Below the pieces are notes generated by a model. That model was not told the origin of the DNA and searched no databases. It saw nothing but the letters and a program-made list of their open reading frames with translations. A DNA stretch of 64,000 bases from Pseudonocardia humida (GTDB taxonomy: Bacteria; Actinomycetota; Actinomycetes; Mycobacteriales; Pseudonocardiaceae), in the NCBI RefSeq assembly GCF_023898865.1, contig NZ_JAGSOV010000064.1, positions 1 to 64,000 of the forward strand, in the 5' to 3' direction. Made by a program: the position numbers and the translations under genes. How positions within the stretch are numbered: position 1 is the first letter of the stretch; each line of letters begins with the position of its first letter. This document shows positions 17,044 through 25,120 of the stretch, one piece after another.

Positions 17044-17409
17044 GTGGCCGAGGACTCGTGGTTCGACGAGGACGCCGGACCGCTGGTGCGCCCGTTCGCG
17101 CTCACCCGCGGGCGCACCCGACCGGGCCGCTACGACCTCGACATGATCACCCTGGTGGTCGCGATCGGCTCGCACCGTGAGCCGGGCCGCGAACCCGAGT
17201 ACGCCCGCATCCTCGCCGCATGCCAGCGCCCGGTCTCGGTCGCCGAGGTGTCGGCGACCGTCGACCTGCCCCTGGTGGTGGTGAAGGTGCTGTTGAGCGA
17301 CCTCATCGAGCGCGGCGAGCTGCTGTTCCGCTCCCCGCCGCGCACCGTGTCCCCGCAAACCGATCGCGTCGTCCTCCAGGCGGTTCTCGATGGCGTCCGC
17401 AACCTCTGA
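17044..17409 (+). CDS. cvnC: DUF742 family protein (CvnC)
   Basis: 121-residue DUF742 protein: N-terminal LVRPFALTRGRTRP, then a winged-helix-like segment (ILAACQRPVSVAEVSATVDL, followed by LVVVKVLLSDLIERGEL) as in all conservon C components. GTG start. The last 20 nt overlap cvnD. It is proposed to adapt CvnA signalling to the GTPase; a DNA-binding role has been suggested from the fold but not established for this family member. Confidence 0.92.
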   Translation: MAEDSWFDEDAGPLVRPFALTRGRTRPGRYDLDMITLVVAIGSHREPGREPEYARILAACQRPVSVAEVSATVDLPLVVVKVLLSDLIERGELLFRSPPRTVSPQTDRVVLQAVLDGVRNL

Positions 17410-17980
17410 GGGCCCGCTCCTGGGCCAGTCCGCGCTCAAGGTCCTCGTCGCGGGCGGCTTCGGGGTCGGCAAGACCACGATGGTCGGCGCGGTCAGCGAG
17501 ATCCCGCCGCTGCGCACCGAGGAGCTGCTCACCGAGGCCGGGGCCGGCATCGACGACATCACCGGCCTCGACCGCAAGACCACGACCACGGTCGCGCTGG
17601 ACTTCGGGCGCATCACGGTGAACCCGGAGCTGGTGCTGTACCTGTTCGGCACGCCCGGCCAGGAGCGCTTCTGGTTCATGTGGGACGAGCTGGCCGCGGG
17701 CGCGCTCGGCGCCGTCGTGCTGGCCGACACCCGCAGGCTCGACTCGTGCTTCCCCGCCGTCGACTTCTTCGAGCACCGCGGCATCCCGTTCGTGCTCGCG
17801 GTGAACTGCTTCGACGGCTCGCCGCGGTACCCGGTCGACGAGGTGCGCGAGGCGCTCGACATCGACGGCCCCGTGCCGATCGTGCACTGCGACGTGCGCG
17901 CGAAGGACTCGAGCAAGGAGGTCCTGGTGACCCTGCTGGAGCACCTCGTGCAGCGGGCGGAGGTCGGCGTGCTCGCCTGA
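17390..17980 (+). CDS. cvnD: Conservon small GTPase (CvnD)
   Basis: 196-residue Ras/MglA-like GTPase. P-loop GGFGVGKTTMVGAV (about residues 22-35), switch segment with TTTTVALDFG, G3-like FGTPGQERF (Gln in place), and an NKxD-equivalent of the family at VNCFDGS, which is the conservon variant. It cycles between GTP and GDP and passes on the state of the CvnA-B-C complex. It overlaps cvnC by 20 nt. No cytochrome P450 gene follows, unlike some Streptomyces conservons; the next gene is convergent. Confidence 0.92.
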   Translation: MASATSEGPLLGQSALKVLVAGGFGVGKTTMVGAVSEIPPLRTEELLTEAGAGIDDITGLDRKTTTTVALDFGRITVNPELVLYLFGTPGQERFWFMWDELAAGALGAVVLADTRRLDSCFPAVDFFEHRGIPFVLAVNCFDGSPRYPVDEVREALDIDGPVPIVHCDVRAKDSSKEVLVTLLEHLVQRAEVGVLA

Positions 17981-17999
17981 GCACGCCGCCAGCCGCCGC

Positions 18000-19153
18000 T
18001 CAGTTGGCGCTGACCGGGCCGCGGGTACTGCCGTTGCCCGCCGACGCCTTCCACCTCGCGTCGTACTCACCGGTCTGCACGGCGTTCCGGGTCGACTCCG
18101 CGAGCCAGGACAGCGCCTCGCGGACCTGGTCCTCGATGTCCCAGCGGTCGATCGCGCCGGAGGACAGCAGGTTGGTGAGGAAGTCCGTGAGCTGGCGGCG
18201 CTCCTCGTTGCGCTCCTCGCGGGCCAGGACCATCACCGCCCGGACGTCGTCGGGGTTGCGGGCCAGCTGCAGCGCGAACTGCTCGACGTTCCCGGCCGCG
18301 ATGATCGCCTTGTACGCGGCGAGCCGGTTCTGCTGGCGCTCGCGCTCGTGCCGGTCGGCGAGGTCCTTGAGCCGGTGCTCCAGCTCCTCGATCTCGATCT
18401 GCTGGTGCAGCTTCAACCGCGCGGCGGCGTGCTCGCTGGACTGCTCGTCGGCGCGCAGCCGCAGCACGGTGCTGGTCCGCAGCCCGTACGGCTCGCCGGG
18501 GTCCCAGCCCTCGATCGCCGCGGACGCCGCGGTGTCGGCGGCGCTGAGCTCCGTGGTGGGGACCCGCGGGTGACCTCGCGCAGGCGCCTGCGCAGCAGCG
18601 GGATCAGCGCCGCCCGGATGTCGCGGATGTTGTCGCCGACGACCCGAGCGGGCTCGACGACCCGCCACTCGACGTCGACGACCGCGGTGAACGCGATCAT
18701 CTCCAGGCGGGACGGGAGCTCGAACTCGAGCGTGGTGTGGTGCAGCCCGAGGTCGACCTCGTAAAGAGTGCCCCCGCTCCAGAAGACCTCCGCCTTGGCC
18801 GGGCGGCCGTTCGGACCCACCGGGGTGGGGCCGCTGCGCGGGGTCATGATGACCAGGCCGGTGCGCGCCTGCGAGCGGGGCAGGTGGTAGAGCGCGTTGA
18901 GCCGGCGCAGCGGCCACTCGCGGATCAGCGGGCACGTCGCCGGATCGCGCCGCTCGCCCGGGTGCGGCACGAAGACGCCCACGGCGCGGCCGGCGACCGG
19001 CACGACCTCCCCCGGGACGGTCTGCACCCCATCCGCGGGGTCGACCGGGGCGAGCGGGCGCAACCACCCGGTCGAGTCGTGCGTGCGCGGGCCGGGCTCG
19101 TGGTCGTGGGACGGGGTGTCGGCGCCCCGGGTGCTCTCGTCGGTCTGGGTCAT
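18000..19153 (-). pseudogene. SPFH/band-7-like coiled-coil protein, split by a 1-nt frameshift
   Basis: The N-terminal part (ATG 19153, MTQTDESTRG) is read in one frame up to about 18566; the C-terminal part continues in another frame to 18000. Adding one base to the run at 18563-18565 (GGG to GGGG on the coding strand) joins them as VTRG-VPTTELSAADT, about 384 residues in total. The pattern is SPFH-like: a beta-rich region (FTAVVDVEWRVVEPARVV, then helices ending LRRRLREVTR), ELSAADTAAS, YGLRTSTVLRL, and then a long charged coiled coil (IEIEELEHRLKDLADRHERE). No N-terminal membrane anchor is seen. ATG overlaps the stop of the NTPase gene (ATGA). SPFH assignment is my reading of the pattern. 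The break may be a sequencing error. Confidence 0.7.
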
Positions 19154-21612
19154 GCCGGAACCACCTTCACCTCTCGCGGCACGCTCGCTGCGGCGACGAG
19201 CGCTGCGTCCAACCGGGCCGCGACGTCCGCCGGCAGCGGGTCCGCCCACATGCGCTGCTTGCGGCGGACGAGTGCGCGCAATCGGGCGCGGTCGGACTGC
19301 TCCACCACGAGTAGCGGTAGGAAGGACTCGACCGCGCCGAGCAGAGATACGTCGGAGGCGGCCGAGTCGAACCAGTCGCCGATGACGTCGGCCATCACCT
19401 CGCGCCACGGGCTGCGCAGCGCATCGCGCACGAGCTCGGCCGCCGGCTTGACGACCTTCGGGTGTCGCCCCTGCAGGGCCAGCAGCACGGGCCAGCGGTC
19501 GCGGCCGGTGGGCACGTCGGCGCCGGAGAGCAGCAGGTCGTCGACGTCGATGTTGTCCGGCCTGCCCAACCCGGACACCGGGATGCCCGACATGAGGACC
19601 ACGGCCTGCACGGCGAGCTTGCGCAGGCTGATCCGGTCGTGGTGCATCCACTCGTCCAGCCGACGCAGCACGCCCTCGTGAGCGCCGGTGCCGAAGAGGC
19701 GCGCGAGGCTGAGGCCGGCCGCGAAGAGCAGGGCGTTCCAGTCGCGCAGCAGCGGGCCGGGCCCGATCGCGGAGGCGTCGACCGTCTCGTAGGGGGTGCC
19801 CAGGACGCGGAGCTCGTCGAGCGTGACCGCCAGGTCGGCGTGGCCGACGTCGTAGCCGAGTGCGGTCGCCGACGTCCACCGCAGGGCGGGGTCGTCGCGG
19901 CGGCGCCACCGGCGCAGCGTGCGGGTGACGGCTCGGCGCACGCCCGGGTCGCGGGCGGCGTGGTCGAGGGCGAGCGCGGCGAACTCACGCCGGTGGCGCC
20001 ACCGCTCGCTGTCCGCTTCCGGGTCGGCGTCGTCGATGTCCTCCACGGCGTGCGCCGTGCTCCTGCGGGAGCCCGCCCGCGCCGCGGGCTCGATCAGCTC
20101 GGTGAAGGCGTGCGCGAACTCCGTGGAGCACAGCAGGCCCGCGGCCTGCGCCGCCCGCACGCGGACGGCGGGCTGCGAGTCGCACGCCAGCTCGTCGAGC
20201 CACATCATCAGCGGGCGGCGCAGCGCCGGGCGGTGCTTCCAGATGTGGCGGAGCACGGCCGAAGGCGTCCTCGGGTCGATGAACCGCAGGACGTCGGCGG
20301 GGACCAGCGCACCGCGGAAGGTGACGGTGCGGCGCTCCTCGACCAGCCGCGTCGAGCCGAGGAGGTTGCGGTCGTCCTCGGCGGTGAGCACGCGCGGGCG
20401 CCCGAAGGCGGTCACCGCGGGCGTGGCCGCGCGGCCGGTCGACGGCGGCCCGAACGGCGTCGTCATGCGGGCCGCGAGCGACTCGGCCGCGCTCATCGCG
20501 ATGTGCGAGGGGAGGCCGTCGAAGACGGCGATCGCGATGCGCAGCGCGCTGAGCCGGCGCGCCCGCTCGGCCCGCTCCCCGTGCGCCGGGGCGTCGAGGA
20601 CGGCGAACCACCGGGCCACCTGCGTGTCCAGGAAGGCGGTCAGCTCGGACTCGATCTCGTCGACGGCCGGCTCGTCGGCGCCGCCGTGCGCGAGCAGCAG
20701 CCGGGCCAGTCCGGCCGCCTCGTCGGTGCGGGGCGCGGGGCCCAGCGCCTTGCGCAGGCGGGCGGACCTGGCCAGGGCCATCAGCCGCGCGGGCAGCTCG
20801 GCCGGGCTGTCGGGCGGGAGGTCGGCGTCGATGTGCCCGGCGACCAGCTCGAGCGGGTCGGGCGGCGGGCACGGCGCGCTGTAGCCCAGGAGCTGGTCGG
20901 CAGTGTCGGCGTGGTCGCCGACCACGAGGACGCAGTAGGCGGAGTTCCGTCCCAGCACCTCGGCGAAGCGGTCCGCGCTCACGGCGGACAGCCGCTTGTC
21001 GCCGTCGGCGACCGTCGCCAGGTACCCGTGCCCCGGGGCCACGTGGTCGCCCGCCAGGTCCGCGACCGCCGTCGTCGGGTCGAGGCGGGACACCTGGCCG
21101 CCGGTCAGGTCGTCGAGGAGGTGCAGGGCGCTCGTGGTGCGCCCGCTCGCCGGTTGGCCGGACAGGACCAGCAGGTGCCGGTCGAGCAGCAGCGCGCGCA
21201 GGTCGTCGTAGTTCGCCGGAGCGACGTAGCGGGCCCGCAGCGACACCAGGTCCTCCTCCCGGATCCGCCCCGGCGCGCGGGTCGGCAGGTGGCGGCCGCC
21301 GACCACCAGGTTGGTGCGGATGGTCACGTGCGCGTCGCGGCCGGCGACGAGGGTCGTCGGGTCGAGGACGGCGCGGCCGTGCTCGTAGGCCTCCCGGGCG
21401 AGGGCGTCGAACGCGTCGCCGGTGGAGTTGCTCAGCCGCCGGTCGCGCTCCCGGTCCTGGTCGTCGTCGGCGGCCGGTCCGCGGCCCTCGCTCGTCGGGG
21501 GCGGCGTCTTGTCGTTCCGGCCCGCGTCGTTCCGGCCCGTGTCGGTCGTGCCCGTGTCCTTGCCGTCGGGCCCGCCGCCGGTGGTGGCCTCGCCGGGACC
21601 GTCGTCGCCCAT
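19150..21612 (-). CDS. P-loop NTPase-like protein with C-terminal HEAT-like repeats (STAND/NLR-like)
   Basis: 820 residues. Residues 1-60 are disordered and Asp/Gly-rich. Residues 89-101 hold a VAGRDAHVTIRTN motif that matches the tail of the SEFIR protein encoded just upstream. LVLSGQPASGRTT (about 148-160) is a P-loop with Arg in place of the usual Lys, and YCVLVVGDHAD (about 226-236) is the probable Walker B strand. From about residue 430 the protein is helical with repeated units such as PAVRVRAAQAAGLL, PALRWTSATALGY and ISLRKLAVQAVVLM, resembling HEAT repeats that could sense a ligand. ATG at 21612 overlaps the SEFIR gene's stop (TGATG); the longer frame is a shadow. Role as sensor or switch of a conflict system is inference; no exact family is recognised. 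Confidence 0.8.
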   Translation of the reverse strand: MGDDGPGEATTGGGPDGKDTGTTDTGRNDAGRNDKTPPPTSEGRGPAADDDQDRERDRRLSNSTGDAFDALAREAYEHGRAVLDPTTLVAGRDAHVTIRTNLVVGGRHLPTRAPGRIREEDLVSLRARYVAPANYDDLRALLLDRHLLVLSGQPASGRTTSALHLLDDLTGGQVSRLDPTTAVADLAGDHVAPGHGYLATVADGDKRLSAVSADRFAEVLGRNSAYCVLVVGDHADTADQLLGYSAPCPPPDPLELVAGHIDADLPPDSPAELPARLMALARSARLRKALGPAPRTDEAAGLARLLLAHGGADEPAVDEIESELTAFLDTQVARWFAVLDAPAHGERAERARRLSALRIAIAVFDGLPSHIAMSAAESLAARMTTPFGPPSTGRAATPAVTAFGRPRVLTAEDDRNLLGSTRLVEERRTVTFRGALVPADVLRFIDPRTPSAVLRHIWKHRPALRRPLMMWLDELACDSQPAVRVRAAQAAGLLCSTEFAHAFTELIEPAARAGSRRSTAHAVEDIDDADPEADSERWRHRREFAALALDHAARDPGVRRAVTRTLRRWRRRDDPALRWTSATALGYDVGHADLAVTLDELRVLGTPYETVDASAIGPGPLLRDWNALLFAAGLSLARLFGTGAHEGVLRRLDEWMHHDRISLRKLAVQAVVLMSGIPVSGLGRPDNIDVDDLLLSGADVPTGRDRWPVLLALQGRHPKVVKPAAELVRDALRSPWREVMADVIGDWFDSAASDVSLLGAVESFLPLLVVEQSDRARLRALVRRKQRMWADPLPADVAARLDAALVAAASVPREVKVVPA

Positions 21613-22808
21613 CACCGCACCCCGTAGTTCTTCACGATGCTCACGGTCATGTCCCGTCCGCTGAGGTAGCCGTTGTTGATCAGTCCGGTGTTGACGCCCA
21701 CGACGACGTGGGCGGGCGGCGGTTCCGGGCCGTCGTCCGGTGCGGTGGCTGCGGTTCCGCCCGGGTCGGCGGGCGGCGGTTCCGGTGCCCGCGCCCGTCC
21801 GGCCACCGCGAACCAGGCGTTTCCCTCTGCGGTGCTGAGCGGCCGGTAGGAATCGCGGCGGGGGAAAAGGCCGGTGAGCGCCGCGGTCTCGTCGCGGAAT
21901 CGTTCGGAAACGACGGTGACGACGCGAGCGCCGGGGATGGCGTGCAGCGGCACCGCCACCGGGTCGAGGCTGAGTCGGGTGGCCGTGGCGACGGCGTCCG
22001 GGGCGCTGGTCGCGATGTGCGCACCGATCCGCACCGTTGTCGTGGCGGCGCGGTGCGGGCCGGACAGCATCGCGTGGATCGTCCTGGCCGCGCGGGAGAG
22101 AATGCCGGCGCAATGGTCCGCGGAGCCGGTCGCCACCGCGCCGCTCGGGACGTGGTCGTGGTCGAACTCGACGCCGGCGGCGTCGGCGCGCAGTTCGAGG
22201 AACGCCCGCACGACGTCGTCCGCGACCGCCGGGTGCTCGCTCCGCACGGTCAGGTGCAGCGCGGCCAGGCGGCCGGGTTGCGCCGATCGCGCAGGCCGGG
22301 CCCGGTGCTCGGCGGCCACCGCCGTCGCCCCGCCCGCGGTGCCGCTCAGCAGCTCGACCAGTGGCGCGACGCCTTCCCGGGTGAGCTCGACGGAGTAGCT
22401 CGTACCCGAGTAGGGCAGCAGGACGGTCGGGATGTCCGCGCGCGTGTTCCCGGGCAGGAGCACGGGGATGAATTTGCGCAGCGCCGAGTCGGGGTCGCGG
22501 AAGACCTCCTCGCCGATCAGTAGTCCCTCGAACTGGACCCCGTGACCGGATCCGGAATCGTCCGCGCGCTCGAAACGCCGCCGGTAAGTGGGTGAGACCA
22601 CGACCAGGACCCGATCGGCGGCGCGGATCTGCGCGATCGTCCACCGGACCCAGTCCTGGCGCTGCACCGCCGCGAACTGGTCGAGCCGGACGTCCAGATC
22701 GTGCTCGGCGAGCAGTTCGCAGAACCTGCGGACGCGGTTCTTATGACCCTCGTCCTCGTGCGCGTAGGAGATCAGTACCTGGCATGGCGCAACTCCGGAA
22801 TCGCTCAT
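21612..22808 (-). CDS. SEFIR-domain protein with amyloid-signalling-like C-terminal motif
   Basis: 398 residues. A SEFIR (TIR-related) domain spans about residues 8-155: VLISYAHEDEGHKNRVRRFC, LDVRLDQF, DWVRWTIAQI, ADRVLVVVSPTY and a Gly-Val-x-x-Glu segment follow the family order. The middle (about 175-345) has RIGAHIAT and a later VVTVVSERFRDE segment that resembles a degenerate class III cyclase fold; this is tentative. A Pro-rich linker leads to the C-terminal GYLSGRDMTVSIVKNYG, similar to short amyloid-type signalling motifs in bacterial NLR partners. ATG at 22808 after GGGGGA. First gene of a coupled three-gene operon; likely the effector that is recruited by the NTPase. The enzymatic activity of SEFIR domains in bacteria is not settled. 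Confidence 0.85.
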   Translation of the reverse strand: MSDSGVAPCQVLISYAHEDEGHKNRVRRFCELLAEHDLDVRLDQFAAVQRQDWVRWTIAQIRAADRVLVVVSPTYRRRFERADDSGSGHGVQFEGLLIGEEVFRDPDSALRKFIPVLLPGNTRADIPTVLLPYSGTSYSVELTREGVAPLVELLSGTAGGATAVAAEHRARPARSAQPGRLAALHLTVRSEHPAVADDVVRAFLELRADAAGVEFDHDHVPSGAVATGSADHCAGILSRAARTIHAMLSGPHRAATTTVRIGAHIATSAPDAVATATRLSLDPVAVPLHAIPGARVVTVVSERFRDETAALTGLFPRRDSYRPLSTAEGNAWFAVAGRARAPEPPPADPGGTAATAPDDGPEPPPAHVVVGVNTGLINNGYLSGRDMTVSIVKNYGVR

Positions 22809-22982
22809 CGTGTCCCCCGACACTCGGCGCACCATGTGGCTCGCCGGTGCTGCGGAGAGCGTTACCGAATCGCCGGATCCGCCTCCGAGATCTTTCGGTG
22901 ATCGTCGGGACCGCCGCCGATCGGTGTCCCGCCGGGTGATCGCAGGGCGGTTGTGCGCCCGATCGGGGTTAGGCTGCTGCCC

Positions 22983-23246
22983 ATGGCGCGCGTCAACGAC
23001 GTCGGCGGGCAGTCCGGGTTCGGCCGCGTCACCGTCGAGCCCGACGAGCCCCCGTTCCACGCCGACTGGGAGGCTCGGGTCTACGCGCTCAACGTCGCGA
23101 TGCTGCGCCGGGGCGTCTACAACCTCGACCAGTTCCGCGACGCGATCGAGCGGATGCCGCCCGCGGAGTACCTGGCGGCGTCGTACTACGAGCGCTGGCT
23201 GCACGCCGTGGAGGCGCTGACGGCGCCGCGGTCGGGCGATGGCTGA
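22983..23246 (+). CDS. Nitrile hydratase beta subunit, N-terminal part (separate polypeptide)
   Basis: 87 residues corresponding to the N-terminal half of nitrile hydratase beta: VNDVGGQSGFGRV, EPPFHADWEARV, NLDQFRDAIERM and YLAASYYERWLHAVE align with the conserved order GG..G.G / EP.F...WE / LDEFR..IE.M / YL...YY..W. In most organisms this is fused to the SH3-like half encoded by the next gene. The ATG at 22983 lies 7 nt after TAGGCT, suggesting a leaderless transcript; the longer frame is not needed. Overlaps the next gene by 8 nt. Nitrile hydratase activator proteins look similar, so that is the alternative reading. Confidence 0.85.
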   Translation: MARVNDVGGQSGFGRVTVEPDEPPFHADWEARVYALNVAMLRRGVYNLDQFRDAIERMPPAEYLAASYYERWLHAVEALTAPRSGDG

Positions 23247-23520
23247 GCCGCGCTTCGCGGTCGGCGACCGCGTGCGCGCGCTGCCGGTGGATCCGCCGCA
23301 CCACACCCGGGTGCCCCGCTACGCGCGGGGGCAGGTGGGGGAGGTGGTCGAGGTGCAGGGCGCCTGGCCGCTGGCCGACGACCGGGCCCGCGGGTTCGGT
23401 TCGCCCCGGGTCGAGGCCGTCTACACGGTCCGGTTCCCGGCCGGGGCGCTGTGGGGCGCGGCGGAGGAGCACTGGGTGCAGGTGGAGCTGTGGGAGTCGT
23501 ACCTGGAGGGCGCGACATGA
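23239..23520 (+). CDS. Nitrile hydratase beta subunit, C-terminal SH3-like part
   Basis: 93 residues matching the C-terminal SH3-like barrel of nitrile hydratase beta: FAVGDRVRA, TRVPRYARGQVGEVVE, VYTVRFPAGALWG and VQVELWESYLE. It begins within the end of the preceding gene and its TGA overlaps the alpha-subunit ATG (ATGA), so the three polypeptides are made together. Separate alpha, beta-N and beta-C chains occur in toyocamycin nitrile hydratase and thiocyanate hydrolase; which substrate is used here cannot be decided from sequence. Confidence 0.88.
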   Translation: MAEPRFAVGDRVRALPVDPPHHTRVPRYARGQVGEVVEVQGAWPLADDRARGFGSPRVEAVYTVRFPAGALWGAAEEHWVQVELWESYLEGAT

Positions 23521-24107
23521 GCGGTCAGCACGCGAGCTCGCAGACGGCGGCGCGGGTGCGCCGGCTGGAGGAGCGGCTCATCGACGCCGGCCTGACCAGC
23601 GACGACGAGCTCGACGGCATCATCGGGAGGCTGCTGTCGGGGGCGTCGCCCGCCAACGGCGCGCGGGTCGTGGCCCGCGCCTGGATCGACCCGGCCTACC
23701 GCGAGCGCCTCCTGGCCGACGCGAACGCCGCCCTCGAGGAGCTGGGCCTGTCGATGAGCACGGGCCCGCAGCCGCAGCGCTTCACGGTCGTGCCGAACAC
23801 CCCCGACACCCACAACGTCCTGGTCTGCACGCTCTGCTCCTGCTACCCGATCGCCCTGCTCGGGCCCTCGCCGTCCTGGTACAAGAGCGAGGCGTACCGG
23901 TCGCGGGTGGTGCGGGAGCCGCGCGCGGTGCTGGCCGAGTTCGGGCTGGAGCTGCCCGCGGGCACCGGGATCGTCGTGCACGACACGAGCGCCGAGAGCC
24001 GGCACATGGTGCTGCCGATGCGCCCGGCGGGCACCGACGGGCTGGCCGAGGACGCGCTGGCCGCGCTGGTCACCCGGGAGGGGCTGATCGGCACCGCCGC
24101 CGTGTAG
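23517..24107 (+). CDS. nthA: Nitrile hydratase alpha subunit, cobalt type
   Basis: 196 residues carrying the metal-claw motif VCTLCSC (Cys104, Cys107, Ser108, Cys109). Thr between the first two cysteines marks the cobalt type; iron enzymes have Ser. Two of these cysteines are normally oxidised to sulfinic and sulfenic acids. The following PIALLGPSPSWYKSEAYRSRVVREPRAVL region is conserved in sections across the family. The start is the ATG overlapping the stop of the beta C-terminal gene. The complex hydrates nitriles to amides (or hydrolyses thiocyanate in related enzymes). No separate cobalt chaperone (P14K/NhlE) or amidase gene is adjacent. Confidence 0.93.
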   Translation: MSGQHASSQTAARVRRLEERLIDAGLTSDDELDGIIGRLLSGASPANGARVVARAWIDPAYRERLLADANAALEELGLSMSTGPQPQRFTVVPNTPDTHNVLVCTLCSCYPIALLGPSPSWYKSEAYRSRVVREPRAVLAEFGLELPAGTGIVVHDTSAESRHMVLPMRPAGTDGLAEDALAALVTREGLIGTAAV

Positions 24108-24182
24108 CGCGGCACCGATGAATCCGGGCGACGGCGGCGGTCTCACCCCCCGACACACCCATCACCCCCAGGAGGGCCGAGC

Positions 24183-25049
24183 ATGACCGCCACCATCACC
24201 ACCCGCACCCTCGACGCCCCCGGCGCCACCATCACCTACGACGTGCGCGGCACCCTCGGCGATGGCGTCCCGCTGCTGCTCATCGGCTCCCCGATGGACG
24301 CCTCCGGCTTCGGCACGCTGGCCGGCCACTTCACCGACCGGCCGGTCGTCACCTACGACCCCCGCGGCACGGCGCGCAGCACCCGCACCGACGGCCACGG
24401 CGAGATCGGCCCCGAGGACCACGCCGACGACCTGCGCCGCGTGGTCGAGGCCGTCGGCGGCGGCCCGGTGGACGTGCTGGCCAGCAGCGGCGGGGCGGTC
24501 AACGCGCTGGCCTGGGTGGCGCGCAACCCCGAGCAGGTGCGCACGCTGGTCGCCCACGAGCCGCCGCTGGCGACGCTGGTCGCCGACCGGGAGGGCGTCA
24601 CGGCGGCCATCGAGGACATGCACGAGACCTACCAGCGCGACGGGCTCGGCCCGGGGATGGCCAAGTTCATCTTCCTGGTCAGCCACGACGGCCTGCTGGC
24701 CGACGACTTCCGGTTCCCGCCGCTGGACCCCGCCCACTTCGGGCTGCCCACCTCCGACGACGGCAGCCGCGACGACGTACTGCTGGGCCAGAACCTGCGC
24801 CGCTGCACCGGCTACCGCCCCGACCTGGACGCCCTGCGGGCGGCCTCCACGCGCATCGTCGTGGCGCGCGGTGCGGCCTCCGGCCAGACGATGGCGGCCC
24901 GCGGCGCCGACGGCGTCGCCGCGGCGCTCGGGACCGAGCCGGTCGAGTTCCCGGGCGGGCACGCCGGCTTCCTGGGCGGAGAGTTCGGCCAGCAGGGCGA
25001 GCCGGACGCGTTCGCGAAGCGGCTGCGCGAGGTGCTCGACGAGGCCTGA
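24183..25049 (+). CDS. Alpha/beta hydrolase
   Basis: 288-residue alpha/beta-hydrolase fold protein. The usual order is visible: PLLLIGSPMDASG (oxyanion region), VVTYDPRGTARS, nucleophile elbow LASSGGAVNA (Ser in place, with Ser for the first Gly of GxSxG) and a late FPGGHAGF carrying the probable catalytic His. ATG at 24183 after an AGGAGGG ribosome site. It follows the nitrile hydratase operon by 75 nt on the same strand and may be cotranscribed, but nothing shows a link to nitriles. Substrate unknown. Confidence 0.85.
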   Translation: MTATITTRTLDAPGATITYDVRGTLGDGVPLLLIGSPMDASGFGTLAGHFTDRPVVTYDPRGTARSTRTDGHGEIGPEDHADDLRRVVEAVGGGPVDVLASSGGAVNALAWVARNPEQVRTLVAHEPPLATLVADREGVTAAIEDMHETYQRDGLGPGMAKFIFLVSHDGLLADDFRFPPLDPAHFGLPTSDDGSRDDVLLGQNLRRCTGYRPDLDALRAASTRIVVARGAASGQTMAARGADGVAAALGTEPVEFPGGHAGFLGGEFGQQGEPDAFAKRLREVLDEA

Positions 25050-25120
25050 GGCCGTCCACGGCGCGGCGGTGGGCGCCGCGGGTGTGGATCGGACCCGCCG
25101 CGCACTCGTACGATCGCGGC

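Noticed and set aside
18555..18575. Programmed -1 ribosomal frameshift in the SPFH-like gene
   Set aside because: The local sequence CGC GGG TCC CCA has no X-XXY-YYZ slippery heptamer in the zero frame and I see no downstream pseudoknot; a missing base is the simpler explanation.
19462..21627. 721-codon open frame opposite the NTPase gene
   Set aside because: High GC keeps the antisense frame open; the text is Arg/Gly/Gln/Val-rich with no motifs, while the minus strand has a coherent protein.
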